Source: Methanobacteriota archaeon
Lineage (GTDB): Archaea; Halobacteriota; Methanosarcinia; Methanosarcinales; Methanosarcinaceae
DNA: 64,000 nt
Assembly: GCA_023399215.1 (NCBI GenBank)
Contig: JAEWQJ010000011.1
Span: forward strand, 62,001 to 126,000
Direction of reading: 5' to 3'
Below, piece by piece: positions 46,430-54,869 of the stretch (position 1 is its first letter; every line of letters begins with the position of its first letter). The translations under genes were made by a program, and so were the position numbers. The notes beneath the pieces were generated by a model. The model had not been told where the DNA came from. It searched no databases and worked only from the letters and a program-made list of their open reading frames with translations.

Positions 46430-46503
46430 GGGCTCGTGGTCTAGTCGGTTATGACATCGCCTTTACACGGCGGGGATCCTGAGTTCGAATCTCAGCGGGC
46501 CCA
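46430..46503 (+). tRNA. tRNA-Val (anticodon TAC)
   Basis: The acceptor stem GGGCTCG pairs with CGGGCCC (46496-46502), discriminator A46503. The anticodon stem TCGCC/GGCGG encloses loop TTTACAC with anticodon TAC at 46464-46466. The TGAGTTCGAATCTCA T-arm is intact. CCA is not encoded. It is the attachment site of the integrated element. Its 3' 45 nt are duplicated at 55780-55824. Confidence 0.95.
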
Positions 46504-46796
46504 TTCTTTTTATTATCTTTGTTTTCTGATTCTAAGTGTTTATTGAGCTTCTTTTCTAAGGCTTCAATTCTTAATTCTAGGTCTGACTTAGTTTCTTGTT
46601 GTACAACCTTGACTTTTCCATCAAATTCTTCATCAAGAGATATCAAGTACAAAGGTTTACCGTTGTATTCTGTTTTGAATATATGTCCAGTTTCTCCAAC
46701 ATGATCTAGTTCTGATTGTGGAAGCCTTATTAAAGTATATGATATTTCTGGTTTCGCTTGTAGTTTTGTGAGCTTTGATTTCCCTAAATGTTTCAT
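46449..46796 (-). CDS. Split integrase, N-terminal fragment int(N)
   Basis: About 115 residues from the ATG at 46796, which has GGAG 7 nt upstream. An upstream in-frame ATG at 46817 is less likely. It contains a coiled-coil segment LRIEALEKKLNKHLESENKDNK. It then runs into the tRNA gene, giving the typical read-through peptide GPAEIRTQDPRRVKA before the stop. It carries no catalytic residues. Joined across the att site it would continue into the catalytic part at 54870-55779. Confidence 0.8.
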   Translation of the reverse strand: MKHLGKSKLTKLQAKPEISYTLIRLPQSELDHVGETGHIFKTEYNGKPLYLISLDEEFDGKVKVVQQETKSDLELRIEALEKKLNKHLESENKDNKKNGPAEIRTQDPRRVKAMS

Positions 46797-46817
46797 TTTT
46801 TGTCTCCAATATATCAA

Positions 46818-47279
46818 TAATTAGTTGTTAACCTTTATACAACTTTTTATTTTATATCACGTAGAAAAATGATTGGGAAAATGTTATACAAAATCTTTCA
46901 TTATCTCAAACTAATTATTAAATAGTTCATTCAATATCTTTCTATATTTTTTGAAGTTTGCCGAAAGGCTAGAAATCCTGCACATTAAAATTTTACTCTA
47001 AAACATTTCTCTTGAGTTGCCTCAACTTGTGTACAACTGCATAAACTCTACTTTAACTCACAGGGTACCCTCCCCCATTAAAATTTTATAAAACTTTTTA
47101 AAAATACCGTGGTCTAAGTGATTTCATTTAGTAGAAAATAAAAAGAAGTAAAAGAGATATTCAGCAAGTATTTTTAAGATATTTCTATAATGTTTTTACT
47201 TGCACAAAGAATTATAAGTTCTTATATGGATTCGTGGTTAAGTGATATAATGTTAATATATTCTAAGAATTGGAGGAAT
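46818..47279. other. Spacer with a 28-bp repeat shared with 49857-49884
   Basis: No gene seen. AACTTTTTAAAAATACCGTG and the following GTCTAAGT (47092-47119) recur exactly at 49857-49884. The preceding ~45 bp are also similar (CACA, ACCCTCC, AAAATTT). The repeat may be a control element or a recombination relic in the element. Confidence 0.6.
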
Positions 47280-48464
47280 TCATATTTCATCATCAGGCTT
47301 TTCAAAAAGCGCAGGGTACTTCTCTCTTAGTGTTTTTTCTAACTCCTTATCTAATTCTGCGTTGTAAAGTGTTTTCACTTTGGAAAGCTGGTCAATTGAT
47401 AAACTGCAAGCTCCTTTAAGATAAGCTCCATTAAGATTAGTGCCTTCAAGATTAGCTCCTTCAAGATGAGCATTTAAAAGACTAACCCTTTGAAGACAAG
47501 CCCTCTGAAGATGAGCCCCTTCAAGGTGAGCCTCAATAAGTTTAGCTCCCTCAAGATAAGCGTCATCAAGGCTAGCCCCTTCAAGATGGGTTTCATAAAA
47601 ATTAGCATTTTCAAGATGAGCTTCATAAAGGTTAGCATCGTTAAAATGAACCCAATTAAGGTAAGCTCCTTTAAGGTAAGCTCCATTAAGATTGGCATTT
47701 TTAATATAAGCTCTATTAAGATTAGCACCTTCAAGATTAGCTCCTTCAAGACTAGCCCCATTAAGGTTAGCTCCTTCAAGATTAACCCCATTAAGGTTAG
47801 CTCCTTTAAGATTAACCCCATTAAGATGAGCCCTATGCATGTCAGCATTTTGAAGACAAGTACCTTGCAAATTTAGAGGAATGGACTCTCCCTTATTCAA
47901 GCAGTTTTTACGTCTTGCGATGACAGTAAGAATTGCTTGAATGTCTAAAGGTATTTTCTTTACTTCTGAAACTTCGTTTTTTATATCATTCTTTCTAACA
48001 TAAGCAGTTACAATTTCCATAATTGGCCAGTAATCTTTCTCAGATTCATTTGCAATTCTTTCAAGGGCGTATATTCCACCTAAACGAATCTCTATTGCTG
48101 GATTCCCATCCTTATCAGTTGCTCCTAATTGATCTACAGCCCTAGTGAAACGTTCAGTTATCTGACCTTCTCTAGCAGTTGTAAGATTCCCCCAAGCAAA
48201 ATAAATACCAATACCGACAGCAATGCCACCGAAAATTTGAGCTAATGTAGCACGGGACTGGTTTTCTTGAGTGACTTTTTCTGTAACGTTGTTTATTCCT
48301 GATACTTGCCAGTGTGGAAGTGCAATTAATAAGATTGCAGCACTTACAATAACAATTATGCAAATTAGACAAGTTAATGGACGCTGTTTTACCTTTTCAT
48401 AGAGATATCGCATCTCTTTTTTTGCATTCTCCGATAACTGCTTCAACTCTTCCTTTAATGCCAT
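47280..48464 (-). CDS. Membrane-anchored pentapeptide-repeat protein
   Basis: A 394-residue protein. Two hydrophobic helices lie at ~33-55 and ~85-105. A conserved segment GQITERFTRAVDQLGATDK...IRLGGIYALERIANES at ~118-160 often precedes pentapeptide repeats. From ~200 to 365 it has continuous A(N/H)LxGA-type pentapeptides (about 30), expected to form a right-handed quadrilateral helix. Family members bind or mimic nucleic acids or act as scaffolds. The role here is unknown. The nucleotide repeats make the opposite strand look open as well. Confidence 0.88.
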   Translation of the reverse strand: MALKEELKQLSENAKKEMRYLYEKVKQRPLTCLICIIVIVSAAILLIALPHWQVSGINNVTEKVTQENQSRATLAQIFGGIAVGIGIYFAWGNLTTAREGQITERFTRAVDQLGATDKDGNPAIEIRLGGIYALERIANESEKDYWPIMEIVTAYVRKNDIKNEVSEVKKIPLDIQAILTVIARRKNCLNKGESIPLNLQGTCLQNADMHRAHLNGVNLKGANLNGVNLEGANLNGASLEGANLEGANLNRAYIKNANLNGAYLKGAYLNWVHFNDANLYEAHLENANFYETHLEGASLDDAYLEGAKLIEAHLEGAHLQRACLQRVSLLNAHLEGANLEGTNLNGAYLKGACSLSIDQLSKVKTLYNAELDKELEKTLREKYPALFEKPDDEI

Positions 48465-48605
48465 ATGTTTTCCTTTATAACAAAGAATTATCTGTCATTA
48501 ATCAATTGTGAACTAAAATAAACGTTGTCATTTTTACTGAATGGATAATAAATAGAAAAGCAAAATGAGCAACCTTTGTATAGTTAAAATTCAATAATAA
48601 TAGCC

Positions 48606-49580
48606 ATGACAGATAAAAAATGTTTTATTATTATGCCAGTTTCCACTCCACCAGAATTAGTTTCTGTTTATAAAGAAGATAGTGATCATTTCCAACACGT
48701 CATGGAGCATTTATTTATACCTGCAATTAAGGAGGCTGGATTTGAACCTATTCTACCTATAACTGAAGGTTCTGACATTATTCACGGTCATATTATTTCT
48801 AATCTTGAATATTCAGACTTAGTACTTTGCGATATGTCTACTAATAATCCGAATGTTTTTTTTGAATTTGGGATTCGTACTGCATTAAATAAACCCGTTT
48901 GCGTAGTAAAAGATCGCTTTGCGGAAAAAGTACCTTTCGATGTTGTTCCAATTAATTATCATATATATTCACCTGATTGGTCTCCATGGAAATTAGAGAA
49001 TCAAATTGACAAATTAGCTAAACATATAAAGAATAGTTTTAGTGGAAATGAAAACTGTAATCCATTATGGAAATATTTTGGTACTAATACTCAATCTAAA
49101 GAAGTAATCACACAGTTTGAAGAAAATAGTGGTTTAGTAGATCCCTTGAGATTTAAAAAACTCGAAGGCGTTGTAGTTGCTGCAAGGTATGGACTAATAG
49201 CACGTTGCTCTGACTGCAATGAAATACTTCAAAAAGGACAATGTTCAGTTCACGGAAAAGTTAAGAGAACTTATGATTTATATTTAGAAGCAACACTTTA
49301 TAATGGAATTTTTACTTATAATTTGACAATTAATAGACCTGTTATAGAAAAATATTTCGATACGAGTCTAGATATATGTATTTCAGTAGCAGTAAACAAT
49401 CTAGATCCAGATTTAATATTAAATATGTTCAGTAAACAAATGATTGGAAACTGGTTTATACTGAAAGGAATCCATTTACCTTACAGCTTTGATGTTAAGA
49501 ATATGGAAATTGACGAGAAATATAGCCATGAATCTGCTTTAAAACTGTATGAAAAATGGAAATCTGGTCAAAAACACTGA
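48606..49580 (+). CDS. TIR/deoxyribosyltransferase-like domain fused to RPA-type zinc OB fold
   Basis: A 324-residue protein with two parts. Residues 1-150 (KCFIIMPVSTP, IISNLEYSDLVLCDMSTNNP, NVFFEFGIRTALNKP) match the nucleotide-hydrolase fold shared by nucleoside deoxyribosyltransferases and TIR-like defence effectors, with the conserved Glu in FFEFG. Residues ~182-300 resemble the C-terminal domain of archaeal RPA: RYGLIARCSDC, a zinc motif C201-x2-C204-x8-C213-x2-H216, then DLYLEATLYNGIFTYNLTINR and MIGNWFILKGI of an OB fold. This suggests an effector triggered by single-stranded DNA. The fusion is seen in the sequence; the function is inference. Confidence 0.75.
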   Translation: MTDKKCFIIMPVSTPPELVSVYKEDSDHFQHVMEHLFIPAIKEAGFEPILPITEGSDIIHGHIISNLEYSDLVLCDMSTNNPNVFFEFGIRTALNKPVCVVKDRFAEKVPFDVVPINYHIYSPDWSPWKLENQIDKLAKHIKNSFSGNENCNPLWKYFGTNTQSKEVITQFEENSGLVDPLRFKKLEGVVVAARYGLIARCSDCNEILQKGQCSVHGKVKRTYDLYLEATLYNGIFTYNLTINRPVIEKYFDTSLDICISVAVNNLDPDLILNMFSKQMIGNWFILKGIHLPYSFDVKNMEIDEKYSHESALKLYEKWKSGQKH

Positions 49581-50236
49581 GTTATCTTCCTATTAAATAT
49601 ATTTTTATACTCAACTAAACTTAACTCTTTAACACCAAGTATCCCCCGAATTTTAACAGCCCTGTCACTAATTTTTCACTCTTTCATTCAGCATCTTGTA
49701 ACTCTAGGAACTATTTCTTATTTATTTCAATTGATTTTTTACTCATTCAAAGCCTTTAGTATCTTCAAACAATCTTCTTATATACATATCAATCTGCTAA
49801 ACTGCCAACTCAGTGTTATTTCTCTCACAAGCAACCTTCCTATCAAAATTTCATATAACTTTTTAAAAATACCGTGGTCTAAGTTAGTATGTGGAAAATA
49901 AGTGAATAATTTACATCAGTTTTTAGTTTTAATTTCAAGTTGAATGAAAAATTGGTAAATTATTCCATTAAATTTAAAATTGATGCAAAAATAGAAAAAG
50001 ATTAGATAATAGTTAGTGGGATATTAATTAATTTCCCATTAAATTATCTTTTATATCCTCTTAAAGTATCTTTTGAAAGGTACTCGGTGTTGTGTGATTT
50101 GATTATTTATTTCCTTTCCCAGTTAAGAAACTGATATCATAAAAATAATTTTGAGACCTTCATTAATTTGACTTTTCCTTTATTTATATTATGTGAAATT
50201 AAATTGGTTTTGGAATTAGCTCGTGAAATAAAATTA
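49581..50236. other. Spacer with repeat copies, no gene
   Basis: It contains the second 28-bp repeat (49857-49884) and an iteron-like motif AAAGGTACTCGGTGTTG (50076-50092). No ORF with coding character was seen. Confidence 0.5.
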
Positions 50237-50340
50237 TGGCTCTTCGTCATTCCGTATGGATAAGATGATTTTCAATTCAAGACCGCATTGGTTTTTATGA
50301 GAGTATTATGAGGATATTCACACAAAACAACGAAGAGCCA
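50237..50340. mobile_element. MITE-like 104-bp element with target duplication
   Basis: Terminal inverted repeats TGGCTCTTCGT (50237-50247) and ACGAAGAGCCA (50330-50340) are perfect. AAATTA flanks both sides (50231-50236 and 50341-50346) as a likely target duplication. It contains no ORF. It resembles a non-autonomous insertion-sequence derivative that inserted into the integrated element. Confidence 0.7.
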
Positions 50341-50451
50341 AAATTATATGATAGCTAGTTTTTTTGGATAATGATAACATATATCTCTGAGCTATTAACT
50401 AATCTTAGTAGGAGAATGTTATCATATTTGAACAACGTGAAAAAACTTGAT

Positions 50452-51684
50452 TTACATATAATTATTAATTAAAGCATTGAGTTCATCTCTGTCAATTAAT
50501 TTTACATTATTTACTTCTCCCAACTCTAATGCAGATTCAGTAAAATAGCTATTTGTTACAACGAAGCAAGTAGTACAACCGTAATATTTTTTAGAAGCTA
50601 CTACTTCTTGGATTGCTTTATTTGAAACTTTCCCTTTGTAATTTTTAGTTTGCACAGCAGTTCTTTCTCCTAACTTGGTAATTATAAGATCTGCTCCCTG
50701 ATCACCAGATTTTGGAGTTAACTCAACTGAGTATCCCATTTTTTCATAGAGTGAGCCTATAAAGCTTTCAAAATCGTAACCATTCATAACATCAATATCA
50801 TTAATTTTGAGTTTTATGTTTGATTTAGTATCTATATACTCCTTAATTTTAATATCCATATACTCGTTGAATTCTTTAAAAGATAAATCTGTCACTTTAC
50901 GTTCTAATAGTAAAAGGTACAAATTATCCATATTGTATCTGCCACCTTTGTATGCATGCAGGAACGAATTTATATAGTCAATTTCTTTACGAGGGTTAGT
51001 TCTCAATATCATTTTCTTAAATTTAAAGTAGTTTTGCTTAGTTACTGAATAAGAAACTAGGTACTTTAATAACTTTATGTCGTGAAACCTTATTCCTTTT
51101 TGAAGTAAAAGTGTGTTCAGCTTCTCGATATCTAATATATTATAATAATTATTATATTTATTTGCAAATTTATATATCAGCTCAAGATCGTATATAGGTT
51201 TGAAATAATGTAAATGCTTAAGGTTATCTTCCTGATAAAGACTATGTGAAAAATACGATCTTATTGCATCTTCAATTTCATCAGAGGTTGTTTTTTGGGA
51301 TAAGTATAGCAACCTTTTAAATTGCTGTATATGCTCTGGATAGTTATCTCCATATATCGACAAAAATGAGTCTGTATAATCCTCAACTGTAGCTGGATTT
51401 TTATCTAGAATTACTTTGAATTCTTCTTCTAAATCCTTTTTTTCGGTCATTAACTCATTATAAGCATTTTCTTTTTTTTTGTGTAGTTGTTTATTTGCAT
51501 TATAAAGCATAAATATAACAGCGCAGTTGCCTAGAATTAAACCGAGTATAAAATTAGTGGGAATTATATAACTAATAAGCACAGCAGCAAAGGGAGAAAT
51601 AAAAATAAATTGCGTTAGATCTTCCACAAAAGATAATCTAAGATTATCGATCTCACTAAAGCCATAAGTTTTCTTATAAATCAT
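50452..51684 (-). CDS. Membrane-anchored Mrr-type restriction endonuclease
   Basis: A 410-residue protein. Two adjacent hydrophobic helices near residues 27-62 (FIFISPFAAVLISYIIP, LILGNCAVIFMLYNA) anchor it. A long alpha-helical middle follows. The C-terminal ~110 residues form an Mrr-type PD-(D/E)xK nuclease: YDFESFIGSLYEKMGYSVE, GDQGADLIIT with the catalytic Asp, and AVQTKNYKGKV with QxK. Mrr-like nucleases cut methylated or foreign DNA. Membrane anchoring suggests action at DNA entry. The N-terminus begins MIYKKTYGFSEIDNLRLSFV. Confidence 0.85.
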   Translation of the reverse strand: MIYKKTYGFSEIDNLRLSFVEDLTQFIFISPFAAVLISYIIPTNFILGLILGNCAVIFMLYNANKQLHKKKENAYNELMTEKKDLEEEFKVILDKNPATVEDYTDSFLSIYGDNYPEHIQQFKRLLYLSQKTTSDEIEDAIRSYFSHSLYQEDNLKHLHYFKPIYDLELIYKFANKYNNYYNILDIEKLNTLLLQKGIRFHDIKLLKYLVSYSVTKQNYFKFKKMILRTNPRKEIDYINSFLHAYKGGRYNMDNLYLLLLERKVTDLSFKEFNEYMDIKIKEYIDTKSNIKLKINDIDVMNGYDFESFIGSLYEKMGYSVELTPKSGDQGADLIITKLGERTAVQTKNYKGKVSNKAIQEVVASKKYYGCTTCFVVTNSYFTESALELGEVNNVKLIDRDELNALINNYM

Positions 51685-52195
51685 GATTTCAATAGAATAA
51701 TATAATAGAAAGATATTTAAAGTGATATTATTTGAGCACGTAAATATATAATAATAGGATTCTTAACATATTATTACAAATAATAGGATAATCTGTATCT
51801 CAATTTCGTATTTTAGGTAAAAGCACTATAGGGAAGAAAAGCGAAAAATTTGTTAATCACACACCTATTTTTCCCATATAATTTATATTTTACCTTTATT
51901 TTATGTTTTTGGTGTGCATTTAAGTTTATTTCTTAAATTAGGTATTATTTACTATCTAATCAAAGTAAGCTATTAATATTTTATTCTATATCATTTTTAA
52001 TTTGTAAAAGTCTTTACAACAATGATGATATAAATACTAATTTAAATACTCATTTTTCAAAAGGTACAGTAGTGTATATTAATAAAAATCTTTTTTTATA
52101 TATCGTAGTTATACAGCAAGGAGCATCTTTTGAAATTTTGGATCACTATTATACAAAAATTTAATATTTATCTATATTATCACTCATATTTAATC
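51685..52195. other. AT-rich spacer, promoter region of the Mrr-type gene
   Basis: No gene seen. AAGGTACAGTAGTGTATA at 52061-52078 is a degenerate copy of the iteron-like motif. The 52130-52375 (+) ORF overlaps the antisense small gene and is judged a shadow. Confidence 0.45.
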
Positions 52196-52360
52196 CTAAA
52201 TCATTACAACTTCGTATTGAGAAATACCATCGATAGACGTTTTCCATTCAAAATGGATTTGATCTTTACCCACAGTATATTTGATATCTTTTCCATGCTC
52301 ATTTTGATATTTCTCAATAATTGTGCGTATACGGTCTTCTTTGTTAATAATAACCACCAA
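52196..52360 (-). CDS. Small unknown protein (54 aa)
   Basis: TTG (52360) or GTG (52357) start and stop TAG. The translated sequence includes INKEDRIRTIIEKYQNEHGK, KYTVGKDQIHFEWKTSIDG and YEVVMI. It is charged and balanced, with an alternating beta-like second half, unlike chance translation of AT-rich DNA. A stop lies just upstream, so the start choice is limited. No ribosome-binding site is visible. It lies directly downstream of the 47-aa gene on the same strand. I do not recognise the family. Confidence 0.45.
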   Translation of the reverse strand: MVVIINKEDRIRTIIEKYQNEHGKDIKYTVGKDQIHFEWKTSIDGISQYEVVMI

Positions 52361-52448
52361 TATCTATATGAATAAATAATTGTAACTATTATTAGAGTCT
52401 CAGGTAGGCTTTCTAATGCCTATTTTGAAGCTAATTGATAAATCTTAA

Positions 52449-52592
52449 TCACTCATACTCTACAATAACCTTTAGTTTATTAACACCTTTTGGTAAATAT
52501 ATGCTTCCGTTAATTTTTTCATGTTCAAATCTAAATCGGTCGAAGTTTTTTGTCGTTTTATCTTTTTGTGTGTTTATTTCGATAATCGTCAT
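52449..52592 (-). CDS. Small unknown protein (47 aa)
   Basis: ATG start with TTAGGTATTTAAA upstream. The sequence begins MTIIEINTQKDKTTKNFDRF and ends YLPKGVNKLKVIVEYE. The alternating hydrophobic pattern suggests a small beta-sheet protein similar in style to compact archaeal element-encoded proteins. It is co-oriented with the 54-aa gene and could form an operon with it. Confidence 0.55.
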   Translation of the reverse strand: MTIIEINTQKDKTTKNFDRFRFEHEKINGSIYLPKGVNKLKVIVEYE

Positions 52593-52780
52593 TTTAAATA
52601 CCTAAGTTTAATTTAATTTATGCAGTTTTCAATATTAATTATAAAACGATTAATATATATTAAGTTATAATTATCATGCCTGTTTTTTTGTATATTAAAG
52701 ACAATCACCTAATACTGAAATTAAAAATAGTCTTATGCGAAAAGTCACAGTCATTTATTTGAAAGTTATATTAATTAAAA

Positions 52781-53170
52781 AGGTACTGTGGCGTTGGTAA
52801 AAATAAAGAAACGTTTATAATTATTATATTATTATAATATTGAAAAATTAAATACTCTTCCATTAGAGCAATTATTGATATAAGTCTGAAAGTTACTTCT
52901 GTACTTACTTCTATTATACTTCCAGAAGGCACTGGGTGTTGTATTCATATTCTTATTCCTTCTTGAAGTAAGGTCATCGTATCCCACTTACTTCTAGTAT
53001 TGTTATAAGTAAGTACAGAAGTAATTATAGAATATACTTCAACCACCCAGTACCTTTTAAGAATTATCTTAAAATGTATCTTAATATATTAACTTTTAAC
53101 ATTAATTATAGAAGGTACTGGAGTGTTGGTATAAAGTTTGAAATTATTATTCAACCACCCAGTACCTTTT
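52781..53170. repeat. Iteron-like array with large inverted repeat, origin candidate
   Basis: The motif AAGGTACTGGGTGTTGG or its complement occurs at 52781-52798, 52924-52941 (GGCACTGGG variant), 53040-53058 (reverse), 53111-53130 and 53152-53170 (reverse). Outliers are at 50076 and 52061. Between them a 16-bp perfect inverted repeat, ACTTCTGTACTTACTT (~52896) and AAGTAAGTACAGAAGT (~53009), frames ~100 bp. The region contains no ORF. Repeats plus a palindrome in a non-coding, AT-rich stretch suggest a replication origin or operator set. Confidence 0.6.
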
Positions 53171-53298
53171 TAAAATAAGAAAGAATATTCTAAAAGTAAG
53201 AATATACTAAAATCATTATATAATAAATTTCTGTACTTATATTACTCTCAATATAAATAAAGGAAAAGTCAAATTGGTTCTAATATATAAATTTTCTG

Positions 53299-53841
53299 TT
53301 AGTTATTAAGCTCATGCAAATATGCAGTACCTTCGTCCTCAACTTGCAGATCAATTTTATTGAAATATAGCGAACATACAAAACTATGAACCCAATAAAC
53401 TTGACGAAGATGTTTCTCGTAATTGTCTCCATACAAATATATAACAAATTCTGTAACATCAATAGTAGTTCCTGCCCGGAAGTATTTGTACACAATATTT
53501 AACATGATGCCTAAGATAGCATTTTCTTCATAAATATTCTGTAATAATGCTTTCTGATCATTCCACAGAGAAGCAAATACATATTTAGTTCTTTCAGCCA
53601 CAAACTGAGATAGTCCAAAATAGTTAACGGCGATTTGAATAAATCCTTCTACGTATATTTCATCAGGATGACAATATTTGTATATTATATTAGGATCATA
53701 TTTCTCAGGATTGTCCCAAACTTGGAATTTACTAACAAGTTTTCTTTGAAATTTTCTAGATTTTTTTGGAACATTTGAATAATCATACTTTGCTAATCTT
53801 CTCTTAATACTAGCCAATTTTTTTTTATAATTTGTCGTCAT
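53299..53841 (-). CDS. Unknown element protein (180 aa)
   Basis: The ATG is preceded by TAGGAGAAAAAT, a strong ribosome-binding site. The N-terminus is basic (NYKKKLASIKRRLAKYDYSN), which could bind nucleic acid. The rest is aromatic-rich and acidic at the end (QVEDEGTAYLHELN). No membrane helix or known motif was found. It lies beside the iteron-like array, so a replication or copy-control role is conceivable but unsupported. Confidence 0.7.
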   Translation of the reverse strand: MTTNYKKKLASIKRRLAKYDYSNVPKKSRKFQRKLVSKFQVWDNPEKYDPNIIYKYCHPDEIYVEGFIQIAVNYFGLSQFVAERTKYVFASLWNDQKALLQNIYEENAILGIMLNIVYKYFRAGTTIDVTEFVIYLYGDNYEKHLRQVYWVHSFVCSLYFNKIDLQVEDEGTAYLHELNN

Positions 53842-54869
53842 ATTTTTCTCCTAAACGGAAAACACTATGTGATAGGACTTAGAAACTATCAAGTAGACAA
53901 CATCGATACAAAAAATAAAATCTGCAATATCTTTGTAATTTAATTCAAAACAGAATTAGGTATGAAAAAAGTAATCAGACAAAAATTAAAATATAACAGT
54001 GTACGTCTACACAGTTTCCCGTTTGTTTAACATATATACATAAAAATCTTTCTTCATCGTTTTCAAAGAGTATGCTTGTAATATGAAACTACACTAATAG
54101 TAATATTTTTTATAACTTTCGTTGCACAGCGGGAGCATCCTTTGAAAGCTTCCCAACACTAGATTATTTTGCTTTTCTGATAGTATCCACTAAAATGATA
54201 ATATCAAAGAATTCCTAACGGTTACTAACGTAAACACTAGCCTTTGAGCAACTAATCAGAAAAGATTATACTGAATAATTATAAGAGCAATAAATAAACC
54301 TCTTAATAATTAGATTTACAATTAATTTACATATTTCTCTTCATCAATTAGCAAAAGATTTATCAACGAAAAATATAAATATTGAAAATTACTCTAATGT
54401 TCATAACCAAAAGTTAAATAGAATGTCAATTTTTCAGTTAGTGCAGCTGCTTGATCTTACAACTAGATCTTCTAAAGATCTCACCGTTGAATTCAGCGAT
54501 GAATTCGTTTTAGGCTCCAAGAGCACGGTTCGGAATTATTTCATCCTACTCAAGTTTTACCTCATGTTTTCCAGTTGTTTTCAACGCATACTTTTATGGC
54601 ACTAATCTCCTATTAAGTTCATTTTCCTCTATGTTTGTGAGGTAGTCCATAATTTTGACCTTTATTAGCAAACTACCCCTTACTATACTACTCACTTATA
54701 ATATAAATAGCTATCGTATATTCCTTAATGACAATGTTTCAATTTTATAGTTTAACTAAAATAATAAAAATTAAGTATTCCCAAATATTATGCCAATTAT
54801 ATAATATTTGGTGAACTGTCCCCTGTGCCATTCGAGATATATATTCATTTGAGCTCGAGAAAGATTATA
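53842..54869. other. AT-rich region with no supported gene
   Basis: A 1-kb stretch upstream of the 180-aa gene and downstream of the integrase. A patch at 54420-54600 is less AT-rich and encodes a 60-codon ORF (MSIFQLVQLLDLTTRSSKDL...), possibly a transposase or other gene remnant, unassigned. GGGAGCATCCTTTGAAA at ~54130 echoes AGGAGCATCTTTTGAAA at ~52118. Confidence 0.4.

Noticed and set aside
47490..47876. 128-codon plus-strand ORF rich in Lys, Ile and Ser
   Set aside because: Reverse reading of the pentapeptide-repeat coding region; the periodicity belongs to the minus-strand gene.
52130..52375. 81-codon plus-strand ORF
   Set aside because: Aromatic-rich translation opposite the more protein-like 54-aa minus-strand frame.
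54423..54605. 60-codon ORF after the 180-aa gene region
   Set aside because: No ribosome-binding site and no known motif. Composition hints at a gene fragment but not enough to call a pseudogene.
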